A DNA stretch of 64,000 nucleotides from Vespula vulgaris (taxonomy: Eukaryota; Arthropoda; Insecta; Hymenoptera; Vespidae): NCBI RefSeq assembly GCF_905475345.1, contig NC_066593.1, positions 4,569,774-4,633,773 on the forward strand, written 5' to 3'. Each line of letters starts with the position of its first letter. Within the stretch, counting starts at the first letter, position 1. The position numbers and the translations under genes were made by a program. The notes under the pieces were generated by a model. That model ran no database searches, was not told the origin of the DNA, and was given only the letters and a program-made list of their open reading frames with translations. This document shows positions 51,655 to 64,000 of the stretch, piece by piece.

Positions 51655-54600
51655 ATTTATTCGATTATATTCCGTCGATGATTATTTATATTACATCGGC
51701 GATAATTTTAATAGTTCGGTATATTATAATAGATAAAGTGCTTCATTTATATATCTGTGCTGCATCATGCATGAAGTTACACTTTTTTGCTATTAGTGTC
51801 TTTCTTCTTGTATTCTAAATATTAACGTAATAAGAAGGAACAAAAAGTAGGAGATAAAAAAAATATTTAACACATATATTCTAGAAGTCATACTATATGG
51901 GAACAGCCTGATCTACGAACCTTGGTGCTATATGGAATTATTCTAATAGTCAGTGAAGATAAATTTTTAATCTGAATATAAAATGATGGTAATTCGATAG
52001 AGTGAAATTTTATGTATATTCATGATTTTTTCATAGGTGCATGTTAAACCGTGCACACGGATGCGTATGTAAAATTACATACTCACTAGATATTCAATTT
52101 GTCGAAATCCAGAAAGTAATTTTGAAATGATATTTTAATTGGTTGCTGCATTGTATATTCTAAGTGTTTTTTTCTCAATATTGATTTGTTGTAATGTCAA
52201 CTTTTCGCAATAATTGTAAAGACAAAATGAAAAATGAAAGTAATCTACTTTAGGTAACGAAGAATAAAACATGGAAAGATATCGCTGGATCACTGGGCAT
52301 TGGCGCAAGTAGTAGCGCAGCATATACATTACGAAAACATTATACAAAACACTTATTGGCATTCGAATGTCACTTCGATCGTGGTGGTGTAGACCCACAA
52401 CCTATCATAAATCAAGTCGAAGCTGGTTCTAAGAAAAAAGCGAATAAAGGAACAGCTTCTGTACCATCACCTGGTAAATAATAACACTTATATAGAGTAT
52501 AATCTTGTAATATATAAAACAATTCGTAATAATGATATAAAATTATAGGGTCTTCCAATTCACAAGATTCCTTCCCTGCTGCTGGCTCTAGTAATGCTTC
52601 AATGGATGGTTATGGTAGCTATCAAAGTAGTTATGCTGGTGGTACACCAGGAGGACCAACATCAGAATATACACCTCCTCCGCCAAGACCACCTAGCCAA
52701 AGTAGCGCTCCTTCTCCACATCAAGGTATGTAAAAATTATATAATAATCTGCATAATCCTTGTAAATATATCCCATAACTCAATGTTGACTCTTATCCTA
52801 ATCTAACAAATTTAAGGAATACAACAAAGCAGTTACCAGACAACAGGTTCCTATCAAAATTATCCTCAGGATCAATATATACGACCGCAAGGAAATGCAT
52901 TATCTCAGCAAGCAGAATTCAGTCAACCTTATTCACCTCGTTCACATTATCCTCCTTATGTACCAGATGTTGACAGGTAAGATTACATATTATTTTCCTA
53001 TCATCTTACAATCTATTTTTAGAGATATATAAGTCGATATAAAGTTCTTTGTCGAACAGAGGCTATCCTAGTGGAAATATGCCACCAAATACGGCCAGTG
53101 GACAAGATATGTATAATAGATATAGCAGTAGTCAGCAACCAGGAAATTATCCAACGGGAACGCCACCTAATGCTCGGAGCAATAGCTATCCTTCCGCGCC
53201 ACAAGCCCATCCAGCTAGTGTATCTCAACAAACGGCTACGAGTCAACCTTCTTCACCTTCGCAGCCTCCATCTGCCTCATCGTATTCTTGTCCTCAAGAT
53301 TATTATCGACAAGAACAGGTAACGACATTTGATAACAAGTTATTAATTATATTATAATTAATGAAATTCACGAGACATAAATACGTTTAAAATTTAAGGG
53401 TGGTTATGGAGGTCCCGGAGGAAGTCAGATTTATACTCCTGGTGCATCTTCAAACAAAAACATGCCACCACCACCTCCAGGTCCTAGCCAACCTAGGCGT
53501 CATCCTGATTTTGCCAAAGACCAACAATATCCTCAATATAATCAACAGCGACCAGCATATCCAGGTGAGTTGAGTTCGCTCAAAAACGTTTTCTTTCGAG
53601 AATCATTAATGTGTAACGCGCCTATAGTTGCAGGATGGCCAAGTACAACCAGTCAGTATAATAGCAGTAGTGGAAATAATAGAGTTCAGTATCCAAATCA
53701 ACAAAATCAGCCTCAAGCTCCACAACAGCAACAACCACAGCAACAACCACAACAACCACCACCTCCTGTTGCTTCTGCGTCTTCAGCTGCTTCCGCCGTG
53801 GGAGCTATAGCTTCTGGTCAGCAGTGGGGCAGTCAACAACCAAACAGGACTTCTTCTCAACCAAGTTTGAATACTATAGGTCATACACCTCCACCGTGGG
53901 ATCATCGTTACTCTAATCAACCATCACCTTTATACCCACCACCAGGAACACACCAGGTATGTTTGTTATTTTTTATATTTCTTATTCAATCATATTCGTT
54001 ATTTGAAACCTATATTACAATTACGAATGATTGTGTTTACTATAGAACCAATTAGGAATGAGTCCTATAATGAGCCAACAGCCTACTTCAAAGAGAGAAA
54101 TGACGTTTCCTCCTGATAGCGTAGAAGCTGTTACGCCATTGTTATATAAACGACGAAAATTAACTCGTGCTGACGTTGCTCCTGTGGAAGCTTGGCGCAT
54201 AATGATGGCCTTGCGTTCAGGACTACTTGCTGAAAGTTGTTGGGCTCTTGACGTATTGAACATTTTATTATTTGATGATTCTTGTGTAAGTAGATTGATC
54301 TTATATATATATATATATATATTCGATTAAAGAATATGAACCAAGTTAGAATGTAAGACTGAATGGATTTTATCGCCATTTTCCAGGTAAGTTATTTTGG
54401 ATTGACGCATTTACCCGGATTACTGGACGTCTTATTGGAGCATTTTTCACGGTCATTGTCGGATATGTTCGAATCTTCTGCCAACGACGATGATCATTAC
54501 TGGAGTCAACCAGCTAATGGACCTGAGGTTGATTTGGGAGCTGTAACACGTCCCATAGATCCAGAAGATCGGACTAAGTTGCTCTCTTCATCGAATTACA

Positions 54601-56381
54601 CGTTTTTGTCAAGGCGTGGACGCCCTGTGAAGATCGTGCCTAGAGATGACGACATATTTGTCTTAGACTCTCGGAGGAGTTGGGATCATCAAGAGTGCGA
54701 AGCAGATACGGAGCCGTGGCAGGTCGACACGAGCGCCACAAAATATATAGTGACGTGTTTTCAATCAGAGATATGTTCGGTACCGTTCGCGCGTCTCCTC
54801 AGGGACGAGAAGCCACCGCTCTTGCAGAAGGAGGTTGAACACAACATCGACTCGAAGGATGAGTTTAAAATGGAAGCGGGCTCAGCGGATATCGCTGAGT
54901 ACTCTCACAAGTTCACAGAATCCGGCGGTGAATCGAGTGAAAAACCGAAGGATAATAATGGTGAACGTAAACAATTAGACAAGAAGAAAAAAACGAAAAC
55001 ATTGAGCGACGTTTTGTCTAGGATTAAGAGAGAGCCGGTCGAAATGAACGATCTTACACGAGAATTGTTTGAGAAAAAACATGACGGTTATAAGAAGGAT
55101 ACTGACGGTGAGACAAAGGCGAATAACAACATGGGAGAACACTTTGTAGATATACCGTCACAAAAAAGCGACGAAGAAGGACAACAATCGATACCTACAC
55201 AGAATGGATTAAACGATTCCGCGACAGTTATTAGTAACGTCGATTTGGAGAAGGTCGATGTTAAGTCCGAGAGCGAAGAGCAAGAATCGCCGAGAGACGA
55301 GAACGAGGGACCAAGATTACAGATAAGAGATCCTGCCGGTACCTTGAAGAGGAGACGAATAAGCGACTACGAGGATGAAAGTTATTCGCGCGACGAAGCG
55401 AGTCTCTACCTCGTGACGGAGACGCAGGACAATTTGGCGCGTCGTTGCGTCTGTCTCTCCACTATCCTGAGGAACCTCACGTTTATACCAGGAAACGAGG
55501 CTGAATTTGCAAAGAACGTTACATTTCTCAGCCTACTTGGTAAGCTCTTGTTGCTTTATCACGAGCACCCAGCAAGGGCCCAAAAGACACGAAATTACGA
55601 CAGAGAGGAAGATGCGGATTTTGCGGATTCCTGTAGCAGTTTGCAAGGTGAAAGCGAATGGTGGTGGGACTTTTTGCATCATATAAGAGAAAACATACTA
55701 GTGATGGCGGCGAACATAGCTGGGCATATGGATCTGAGCCAACATCCTGAGGAGATATCTCGTCCAGTTCTCGATGGTCTTTTACATTGGGCCGTATGTC
55801 CTGCAGCCCACGGCCAGGATCCCTTCCCAACGGTTGGTCCAAATTCGGCTCTCTCGCCACAGAGACTCGCTCTAGAGGCACTTTGCAAGCTTTGCGTAAC
55901 CGAATGCAACGTCGACCTGGTTGTTGCGACGCCGCCTTATTCGAGACTTCAGAGGCTCTGCTCTGTGCTGACCAGGCTCCTTTGTCGAAGCGAGGAACAG
56001 GTTCTCCGCGAATTCGGTGTAAATCTTTTACACTTCTTATCGGCTGCCGATAGCGGAGTGGCACGTACTATTGCCCTACAAACACCCTGCATCACGCTCC
56101 TGGTTTCTTTCATTGAGTACGCCGAAACGAGCGCTATAGGTGTCGCGAATCAGCATGGTCTTGCGGCTCTACGCGATAACCCCGAGTCCATGGGCACCAG
56201 CTTAGATATGTTACGACGCGCCGCCGGTACGCTACTCAATCTCGCCAGGCATCCAGACAACAGAACTCTTCTCCTACAACACGAATCACGTTTGCTCGCA
56301 CTCGTTATGAGTCAGATTCTGGATCAACAAGTTGCCGCGATCGTTGCGCGTGTGCTATTCCAGTGTTCCAGGGGTACGTAA
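42727..56381 (+). CDS. osa: osa / ARID1 (BAF250), ARID subunit of the SWI/SNF (BAF) complex
   Basis: Twenty exons (42727-43518, 43904-44026, 44103-44309, 45085-45144, 48238-48370, 48564-48659, 48827-49152, 49218-49614, 49763-49888, 50024-50205, 50389-50430, 51256-51453, 52254-52473, 52549-52725, 52817-52976, 53060-53318, 53399-53564, 53634-53956, 54046-54285, 54387-56381) encode 2073 residues. Most of the protein is Pro/Gln/Ser/Gly-rich and disordered. The ARID lies at about 842-935 (RRTWLDKLVSFMEERRTPIT, DLFRLYLYVKDRGGFMEVCK, then VTKNKTWKDIAGSLGIGASS). The C-terminal BAF250_C domain runs from about 1350 to the end (LTRADVAPVEAWRIMMAL, YFGLTHLPGLLDVLLEHF) with an acidic insert at about 1490-1770. 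Known role: DNA-binding subunit that directs Brahma remodelling and restrains Wingless targets. Start is the first ATG after a tiny uORF. The last exon is 2 kb and GC-richer. Confidence 0.96.
46001..46018. repeat. 18-base perfect palindrome
   Basis: CGTACGTTATAACGTACG is its own reverse complement. It lies just left of the GC-rich block in the osa intron. Confidence 0.9.
46280..48237 (+). promoter_or_regulatory. putative internal promoter and alternative first exon of osa
   Basis: Inside the 3.1-kb intron between coding exons 4 and 5, base composition shifts from AT-rich to clearly GC-richer with many CG dinucleotides (about 46290-48100), much like the regions upstream of osa exon 1 and of the first gene. 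The text around 47140-47370 is CT-rich. No coding exon is visible. I infer a second transcription start that would feed a 5' UTR into the exon at 48238 or further on, giving an isoform without the N-terminal ~394 residues. Confidence 0.35.
51575..51655. repeat. TATG/TATATG microsatellite in an osa intron
   Basis: Imperfect TATATG and TATG units directly after the ARID exon. Confidence 0.85.
53565..53633 (+). other. 69-base in-frame intron of osa, retainable
   Basis: GTGAGT...TTGCAG flanks a 69-base segment without a stop in the reading frame. Splicing gives YPGWPST; retention would add 23 residues including LKNVFFRESL. The added text is unlike the Pro/Gln-rich surroundings, so splicing is the likelier form. 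Confidence 0.6.
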
Positions 56382-56837
56382 CTCTGATGACGATCATCAG
56401 CCGACGACTACGTTCTTCTTCGTCCGTCTTTATCATCTCCGTCTCTGTGCCCGTACGTATTATCTAGATTGTGAAAGGAGAAAAGAAAAAGGGAGTGTTT
56501 TGACCGAGTGACGATGATAATGATTATGAATGATAATGGTGATAAAATGGTGGTATTGGTGGTGATAGTGCTCGGTGGTGATGGCACCAGGCTGAACGGG
56601 TAAGTCGATTGAACAATAACCGAACAGAGATTTGTATCGGCCATCCGTCGTGTCGTGGTGCGCGAGTCCTAGTGATATGTGGAGACTTTCTCGTGGGCGC
56701 AGAGAGCGGTTGGAAGATGGCCAAGAGGTCAAAAGAAGGTGTGCGAATGTACAAGCGCATAAGAGAGAACGAAAAACGCGCGAATGAAAGATAGAGAGAG
56801 AAAGAGGGCGAAAGAGTAAGTACGTGTGCGTGTGTGT

Positions 56838-56876
<39 letters not shown>
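56838..56876. repeat. (GA)n tract
   Basis: First of the GA runs in the osa 3' UTR. Confidence 0.9.
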
Positions 56877-56881
<5 letters not shown>

Positions 56882-57622
56882 GGAGAGGGAGAGAACAAAA
56901 TGAGAATAATAAAGAAAAAAAAAGGATAGAGCTAGTGCGAACACGAGAGTAGACGAGGGAAAAACGAAACGTTGGAGAATGCCATGGCAGCGCAATTGTA
57001 GTTTTATATTTGAGGTATAAACAAAAAGTAAGAATGTTAATTATCGGTGTTAGCGCGTAGGGTATACTCGACGTCGTGCTCGCAGCCATCGGCGTATACC
57101 TTCCCCTTCGTGAATTGGATAATTAATATCGAATAGTGTAAGATATTTCATAGTAAAATGAGAGGAACAAAAAGGTGGAAAGAAAGGAAGAAAAACTCAA
57201 AGAAGAGGCAACGGTCAGCTGCATAATAATATATTATTAAAATCCAACAGAAAGAAAAAAAGAAGCGTATGTCGACGATGAACCTACAATGGTGCGATGT
57301 GGAAAATCGATAATATATCGGGTGACGATTATTATATATATAAATATTAACGATAGTATAATGCAAATTTTTATATTTGCATGTTTTGTGCTGTAATTAG
57401 CGAGTAATTAAGATATTTTGTAGATAACACACAAACACACACACACTTCCATTGAATCTTTAATTCAATTTTTCGTGCCGCGTCGCGTCAGCGCGAAAGG
57501 AGAATGCGCGCGTAGCTTAAAAACACGGCGCTGCAAGAGTCTCGACTTTAGAAGCACAGGCAAACAAAGCTAGAACTGAAGAAAGACATTGCTAATGATG
57601 AGAGAATGAGAGAGAGAACGAA

Positions 57623-57674
<52 letters not shown>

Positions 57675-57714
57675 GTTGCGTGATATGTTATGTTGTTGTT
57701 GAATGAAAATATTA

Positions 57715-57719
57715 AGAGA

Positions 57720-57779
<60 letters not shown>
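57715..57779. repeat. (GA)n tract, longest of the window
   Basis: About 60 bases of nearly pure GA in the osa 3' UTR; a similar run at 57617-57672 lies just upstream. Confidence 0.9.
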
Positions 57780-57784
<5 letters not shown>

Positions 57785-58249
57785 TGATAAAGATGGAATG
57801 AAGATAGAGCAGGAGATTATAGAATGAGGAGGTAAAGAGAGAGAATGAAATTAGAAATTTAGAGCGGTGCGGGAAAAAGGACTGAGAGATAAAGAGAAAG
57901 AGAGCGCGAAAGAGTTATGCCGAATGAGCGCGCGCGTTGTGTAATGTGTGTGAGTGTAGTGTATGTAAAGAGAGAGAGAGGGCGTGAAAAGAATGATGAT
58001 ATACGAGAAAAACATGAATGCATGTGAGAGTGGGGTGAGCACGATTGATGGTCACGATAGAGCGCATATATATTATTGAAGGACGAGGAAGAAGTATGAG
58101 GATGCGCATGCGCGTTACACGCGTTCATCTGAACATATATGATGCGTAGCAGTATATAATTCTGTATCTAAAGCAGAGTCGTTGGGTGTGGAGAAAGGGA
58201 AGGGGAGGGTGTGTTTGTGGAATGAGAGAGAAAGAAAGTGAGAACGTGC

Positions 58250-58280
<31 letters not shown>

Positions 58281-59135
58281 TACGAAACAAATGCTCAAGT
58301 ATGCGTTGTTGCGTGCACGAAGGATGGGGGGTGCTGGTAGAGAGAGGGGTGGGGACAGTGTCTGTGAAAGAACAGCTTATGATAAAAAGGAAAAAAAAAG
58401 AAATAAGAAACGAGTATGTCGAACGATCACTTAAGTATATCAGATTTCGCATTTCAGTGGATTTCATTTTCGATGGCTTCCTAAAAAAAGAGAATTGAAA
58501 GTAGCGATGTCTAACTGCAGTCTTTGGAATAAATCATATTTATAAACGTAATAAAATGCCGTTGTGATAAACTAACGCAGAAGAACGATTATAGTAAAAG
58601 CTCCGGGGTGATTATGTACTAAATGACTATAAAGAGAAAAAAGAAAAGAAGAAGAATTTAAACTTAAGATCGATCGTGCCATTAAACGACTGTAAGGGGG
58701 ATATATTTATAACCAAGACTTTATGCTTTTTAAAGTGCATATATTATTGTAAAACTAACAAATACCGATTGTCAGCTTCTGCACATATTTTGAGGATTCT
58801 TGCATATACATTTACCTAATGTAAATCCCACTGATCATCCATGCAACGGTAATGCATTGACTTGTTGTTGCACACCTTCCACTGGTACTTCCTTACTCAG
58901 TAGCGAAAGATCTAACCGACGGAATTAAGTTACAGAGCAATAGCTATAAAGATTTGGATTTAATTTAAAGTAATTAGGAGGTAATAAGTTAAACAGAACA
59001 CTTTCCCTGGTCCCGGCTTCTCCCCAACCCCAAAGTATCCTACTCTATAGATATCTACATACGTGTAGCTCTTAAATTATTTACTTTAGTTCGAGTGGAG
59101 ATGCCTGTAAGTGTAATTTACTAAGACTTTTTGTA

Positions 59136-59153
59136 AATAAATTATGAAATAAA
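59136..59153 (+). terminator. osa: osa polyadenylation signals (two AATAAA)
   Basis: AATAAA at 59136-59141 and 59148-59153. They lie about 90 bases before a minus-strand AATAAA (59245-59250) for the convergent VPS13-family gene. Confidence 0.5.
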
Positions 59154-59244
59154 CTAGACGTACTTTATCCAGATGGATATGCAATCTGACTTTAAAAGAT
59201 AAAAAATGTAGGACGATGAAGAATATCTTGCATTCATGATAGAG

Positions 59245-59250
59245 TTTATT
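59245..59250 (-). terminator. polyadenylation signal of the VPS13-family gene
   Basis: TTTATT on the plus strand, i.e. AATAAA on the minus strand, 57 bases after the TAA of the VPS13-family gene. Confidence 0.5.
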
Positions 59251-59306
59251 ATGCCGAACTAATGTAAATATACATCAATTTTTCTTTTATAGTCAACTTT
59301 CATATA

Positions 59307-60183
59307 TTATACATCTTGTTTGGAACAAATACTGCTCTCCATATTCAAAGCCATTGCAGTATTTATTTTGCGACACAGCCATTCCAGGACTTCCATTTCC
59401 TTACTTTCCAAATACCAGTCTACAACGGCTGTTGACGCTTGCTCATTCTAGAAAGTACAAAATTCTTTATCAGTGACTCTTCCGTTGGTTTGTAAGCATT
59501 ACATGGAACTATTCGGAATTTTTTTTTCTTATATTTATCAGAAACTTGAGTTGCATAGATATATGCATATTTATATATGCGTACTGGCACTAATATGCAC
59601 AAATACGTCTTTATATTCCCATATATAAGCATAAGAACTGCTAGGATGTATTTTTTGAATTATTTATAATGAATTCATAATGCTATTAATTACCTTATTT
59701 ACGTGCAGAACAAGCTTATCCTCAACAACAGTTGGTGGAGATAAATGATTCATGTCAATGGACCATTTGATATTCCACAATCCCCATGCAGCCGCTTTTT
59801 CTATCAGGTAAACTCGTCTGAGGAAGAAGAAGTGTGTATTAAGTAATTTTGCTATCTTTTTAGTTATAAAATCTACTTACTGTAAAGATATAAGAGCAAT
59901 CTGTTTTCCATCATTAGAAAGTATACTATGTGCCCAATAGGTATCCTCCATTTGTCCGTGGTAATCTTTATTTATGAGCTCTAACAAATGCATTCCTTTA
60001 GCTTTGTGCGTTGAGTATAACTCGACGCCCTGTGAAAAGATGAATTAATCTTTTACAATGCAATTGCAATGCACAATGTATATATTGTACATGCACTGAC
60101 CATGTAAGGGCTGATGAATCGCGGTAAACGAATTCGAGAAATGAATTTATATCCCATTTCCTGTATCCTGAAATACATACCAC

Positions 60184-60250
<67 letters not shown>

Positions 60251-63200
60251 AACACACACACACACATATATATATAAACACATTATTTTAATTTTTATAA
60301 GTTAAAAAACTTGATACAAAAAACAAAGAATTCATATTACAAAAGATATAATCACTTACTTTATATGATAACAAAACTAAGTCTTACCTTTTGATTATGT
60401 TCTCTATTATCTTAGGACATGTTTCTGCAGAAGCATTTTCTATCTTAAAGAATGCAGAAATTTTTTTTCCCAATGTTCTTAAGTAGTACTTTAATTCTTC
60501 TCGTTGAAGACCTATGATATTTGTTAAAATAATTATCAATAAAGTGACGTTTACACGAATAAAGTTTATAAATATTTGTAGTAAATATAAGTTATTAATT
60601 ATGATCTATATTATACTTACTATTTGTTGACAAAGAAATTAAGCCAGAAAGTTCTAATTCAATGTCAGTAGAGAAAACATTATTTATAGAGAACTTGGCT
60701 GGAGATATGTCAATACTATGAAAATATAATTCTTTTTCCTACAAAGAAAACAATATGAGATCCATGAAAACAAGTGATATTTATATTAACATATTTATAT
60801 TAACATATTTTAAACACATTTTAAATACTTTATCTTTCTTCTTTATAGTTTATAGCATCTAATACCTTAGAACGTTGATTATGTGATTCACAGTTGTTCA
60901 AGTTAACAATCGTTGGAATTACAATATCAGCAGTAGCATGCCCCAAAAGACATGCAATATCATGGGACAATTTTTCTGGTATTTCTTCTCCACATATTAA
61001 TATCTATGCAAACTTTAGTATTATCTAGCTGATAATCATAATATAAAAGCAGTAAAAAGATTTTGTGTTACTCACTGAATCTGGATCATAAAAATTATTG
61101 TTTAGAGATTTGAAATTATAACCATATTGATTTCCTAAAACCGTGATCGAATGAATCAGAACTTGAAATTGTTGTGTAAATTGAATCGTATAATTCCGTG
61201 ATACTTCCAAGAGTAATTGTTTAATACTGGTTGTAGTAAAATATTTCTCATAGTATGGAAATCTAATATGGGAATAAACATTAAAAATTTTTTCATTAGC
61301 ATATACATACATTTGATCCAATTCAAGAGAGTACAATAAAATGTTAATACAAACTTAAACTCTGCATGTTTTTCGAAAGATCCATTTTCTGCATATTCGA
61401 AAATATATTTAACAATATTATGATAATCTGTCAGGTCACTAGAGTTATATATTTTAGGTCCCTCTGTATTGGCTAATAATTTTAAAGATATTATAATTGG
61501 AGAGATATACATATATTCAATTATAGTGGTTTTGTTACGCCGTAAGTTCTACAATTACAATTTTTGTTATTTATAATCATTCATAAAAATAGTGGCATTA
61601 ACAATATATAAGGTGCTAGAAAAACAACAAATAAAAATATGTTTACATACGTCAGTATTTTTGTGATGCATATGTGTATGGACATTCGAAACATCCTTTC
61701 GAAGTTTTGCCGCTATGGAATACTTCGTTTCTGTGGTCTTCGGAATTAAGTTAATTAATGATAGCGCGACTTCTTCTTGGAGATTTATATTGAATTTTCT
61801 GAGAATGACACTTATACCCCTACAAAAAATGTTGAATATGTATACATGTTATAAAGGAACTAACTTGATCAAAATACGGTCTATTTGATAGTAATGTTGT
61901 TATATGTACGCACTTATAAATCGTTCTATGCAGCTTTTTCTGTTTTAACAAAATAAATTCTAAACAATGCTTTGATTTATGATTGCCCATAAAATTTATG
62001 ATACTTTTTTCTAAGCTGCAGTGTAGGATAACAGGAAAAGTGACATCGTGAAGTTGATTATCTACCTGAATATAAAGAAACAATTTTGTAATTATTACTG
62101 TTATAAAATATGCATTACAATCAAAGTACCTGTATCCGATGAATGTAACCTTGCAAATATGTCATTGTCATTGATTGCCTGCAATGTATCCAAATTCCTG
62201 GTGAATATGTTCTGCGTAATTTTCCAAAGAAGGGTTTTGTCATATGCATTTTCAAAAAGTCAACCTATGATGATAATATAATAGAAAAGTTTGTTGTATA
62301 TGTAATATGTGTATATATATATATGTGTACATACATACATACATACATACATACATACACACATATATATACACATATATAATGTAACATTCTTAATAAT
62401 TAAAAGCTCATAGTACGGACTTACGTCAATAAAATTATCCAATTGTGTTCTTTTGAAGGAATTTACATATTTATTTTCTAACCAAGCACTTAATTCAAGT
62501 GATAAAGTTTTCCATTTTTTTCCCAAACAGAATTCCCAACAGGTAGAGGAATCAGTTATACTTGCATATATAAATTCTTTAATTTTTTCATTGCATTTTG
62601 AAATCTATATTAAATATATTATGTCCATAGGTATTAAAAATATTTATGTAATTGTAATAATTATTCCAATAGCTTACAAAGCTACTTACAATGCTAACTC
62701 CGATGCCTGCAATTGATAGAAATATTTCTCGTTTGCTAACTTCAGGTTCAATGATACTCCGTGCTTTTAAAAATATGCTTTCATCTTCAGTGAATAATAA
62801 GATACGTTGTGCAGCTTCCATATAGCTTACCCAATAAATAGTAATCTTATCTTTTCGCACTTGTCCTACTCTAGATGGTTTTGTTTCAGAATTAGAATTT
62901 TTATCATCATCAGTGCTAGTAGTTAGTTTTTCCTGTGAGTAGGATGATCTTGCATGCAAGAGTGACTTGGCAGTGGATACAGTGCAACCATCTCTGCATT
63001 CAACAGTAATAAAAGGTACAACTTCTTGTCCAAAGCCATCCTGCAATTAAATATAATATTATTAACATAGAGATAAAAGTCAATCTCAATAAATACTAAT
63101 AAAAAATAACATAAGATAAAATACTTACAGTTTCAAATCGAGCTTTGTAACTAGATTTTTTATTATTGTAAATATTCCACATGAGTTCTCTTGACATACT

Positions 63201-63968
63201 GGGATCATCCCATGTATACAGTGTACTTTGAAATGGATTTAACAAGGTCACTTGTCCAGAGTTAATTTGATTAATTTTAAGAAATAATTCATTACAAAGA
63301 TTATCAACTCTCACTGGTACATCCCCAATCATGTATTTCCGAAATACAATGTAATATGGAGTATTTGTTCCACCTTCAATTTCTACGCATAGAGCTGACT
63401 ATAAAATAAAGTTGAATATAGCATATTTATTTTATTCATTCATTTGAATGATTTATTTTTTAGTAAAATTAGTTAATAAATATGAACATACACCATTATC
63501 CATTCTTAATACAGTTTTTCCGATCTGTGTGATATCAAAATGCTGAGAATCTAATAGACTATGTTTCCATTTCACCCTCATTTTCAAAGATTCTGTAACT
63601 GGCCAAAATGGAACCTCTTGTCCAGGTAATAAATCATTCCATAAATCAGCATGATCATTTTCTTCCATAAATCTTAGTGCCTTTTTTGTTTTGTTATGAA
63701 CGAAAAAATACGGTAGAAAAGTAATAATTCTTGTGAATAATGGAGACAAACGTGAGTTGCTTATTTCTGCCAATATTCGATATTTTCTTCCACGTTCAAT
63801 ATCTTTGCAAACAATTAAAGACATAGAACTGATTCCATTCAACAAAAATGGCAGAGACCATTCAGACTGATGAGCTCTCAATCTAATAGTATCTTTCTTA
63901 TTATTTTTTTGTGATAAAATCAATAATTCTTCTTCTGGAATCTCGTAGGACAAATTTATATGACATTC
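59307..63968 (-). CDS. VPS13-family bridge-like lipid transfer protein, C-terminal part (partial)
   Basis: Sixteen minus exons (63492-63968, 63129-63398, 62690-63040, 62425-62604, 62130-62264, 61914-62065, 61651-61819, 61355-61548, 61076-61262, 60866-61003, 60621-60738, 60388-60511, 60101-60167, 59881-60029, 59694-59817, 59307-59447) encode the last 991 residues; the exon at 63968 begins at an acceptor, so earlier exons lie beyond the right edge. VPS13 marks in order: an adaptor-binding (SHR-BD) region (QSEWSLPFLLNGISSMSL, LPGQEVPFWPV); EIFLSIAGIGVSI (family: ISFxGIGLSLV); SITVLGNQYGYNF and NNFYDPDS (family: VLGNP, DFFYEP); then RIRLPRFISPYMGVELYS (family: RxPRxxxxxxxLxPYS) and a PH-like end with RVYLIEK. 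Known role: lipid transport at membrane contact sites. The text is divergent; a VPS13B- or VPS13D-type identity cannot be decided here. Confidence 0.8.
60190..60270. repeat. (TA)n/(CA)n compound microsatellite
   Basis: About 55 bases of TA followed by CA-rich units in an intron of the VPS13-family gene. Confidence 0.9.
62310..62380. repeat. (CATA)n microsatellite
   Basis: TATG/CATA units in an intron of the VPS13-family gene. Confidence 0.9.
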
Positions 63969-64000
63969 CTAAAAATATGAAATTAACATAATCGAAAAAT

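Larger units (their letters stand above)
56382..59155 (+). other. long 3' UTR of osa with repeated GA tracts
   Basis: No coding exon is visible after the TAA at 56379-56381. The first 2 kb are purine-rich, with GA runs at about 56838-56876, 57617-57672, 57715-57778 and 58250-58280. Two AATAAA signals close together (59136-59141 and 59148-59153) probably mark the end of the transcript. Minus-strand open frames here (for example 56460-57089) are the CT complement of these runs. Confidence 0.6.

Noticed and set aside
55528..56064. 178-residue minus-strand frame opposite the last osa exon
   Set aside because: Antisense shadow of the GC-richer BAF250_C coding sequence.
56460..57089. 209-residue minus-strand frame in the osa 3' UTR
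   Set aside because: CT complement of the GA tracts (Ser-Leu repeats); not a gene.
60190..60270. TA/CA tract considered as a transposon terminus
   Set aside because: No inverted repeats or target duplication around it; ordinary microsatellite.

Overview
This is nuclear DNA from an insect, most likely a hymenopteran (inferred from the strongly AT-rich introns and spacers, abundant GA/CT, TA and CATA microsatellites, short GT..AG introns and typical arthropod proteins; the species cannot be read from the sequence). No bacterial, viral or organellar gene was seen. All gene models below were built by hand: exon ends were chosen so that GT/AG sites keep the reading frame and protein similarity continuous, and the exon lengths of every model sum to a multiple of three.

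Layout. 1-12403 (+): the last three coding exons of a Ser/Pro-rich protein I do not recognise, with long GC-richer flanking and intronic DNA that holds a mariner-like MITE and a duplicated ~62-bp non-coding element. 12404-18915: 3' UTR and AT-rich spacer. 18916-21310 (+): UBASH3/Sts (UBA, 2H phosphodiesterase, SH3, histidine phosphatase). 22332-23454 (-): electron-transfer flavoprotein beta. 24611-24962 (-): CDC42 small effector (Spec2). 26107-28609 (+): DNAJC7/TPR2 co-chaperone. 29713-31796 (-): spaetzle, a Toll ligand. 33050-34496 (+): TEDC1-like. 34671-35351 (-): ninjurin. 36355-37449 (+): intronless orphan. 37726-40089 (-): a divergent HCN-type channel without a GYG filter. 40517-41532 (-): ALKBH7. 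42727-56381 (+): osa/ARID1 (BAF250), 20 coding exons, with a large intron that looks like it carries a second promoter. 59307-63968 (-): the C-terminal 991 residues of a VPS13-family lipid-transfer protein, which continues past the right edge.

The genes are unrelated housekeeping, signalling and chromatin genes, not an operon or pathway cluster. Many neighbours are convergent with short gaps (TEDC1/ninjurin, orphan/HCN-like, osa/VPS13), and some are head-to-head (spaetzle/TEDC1, ALKBH7/osa). The item most worth following up is the HCN-like channel at 37726-40089: the backbone aligns with HCN channels without a gap through the pore, yet the GYG filter and the arginine that contacts cAMP are both replaced. 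Next are the duplicated 62-bp element near 9.7 and 11.0 kb, the MITE at 8721-9003 and the putative internal promoter of osa.
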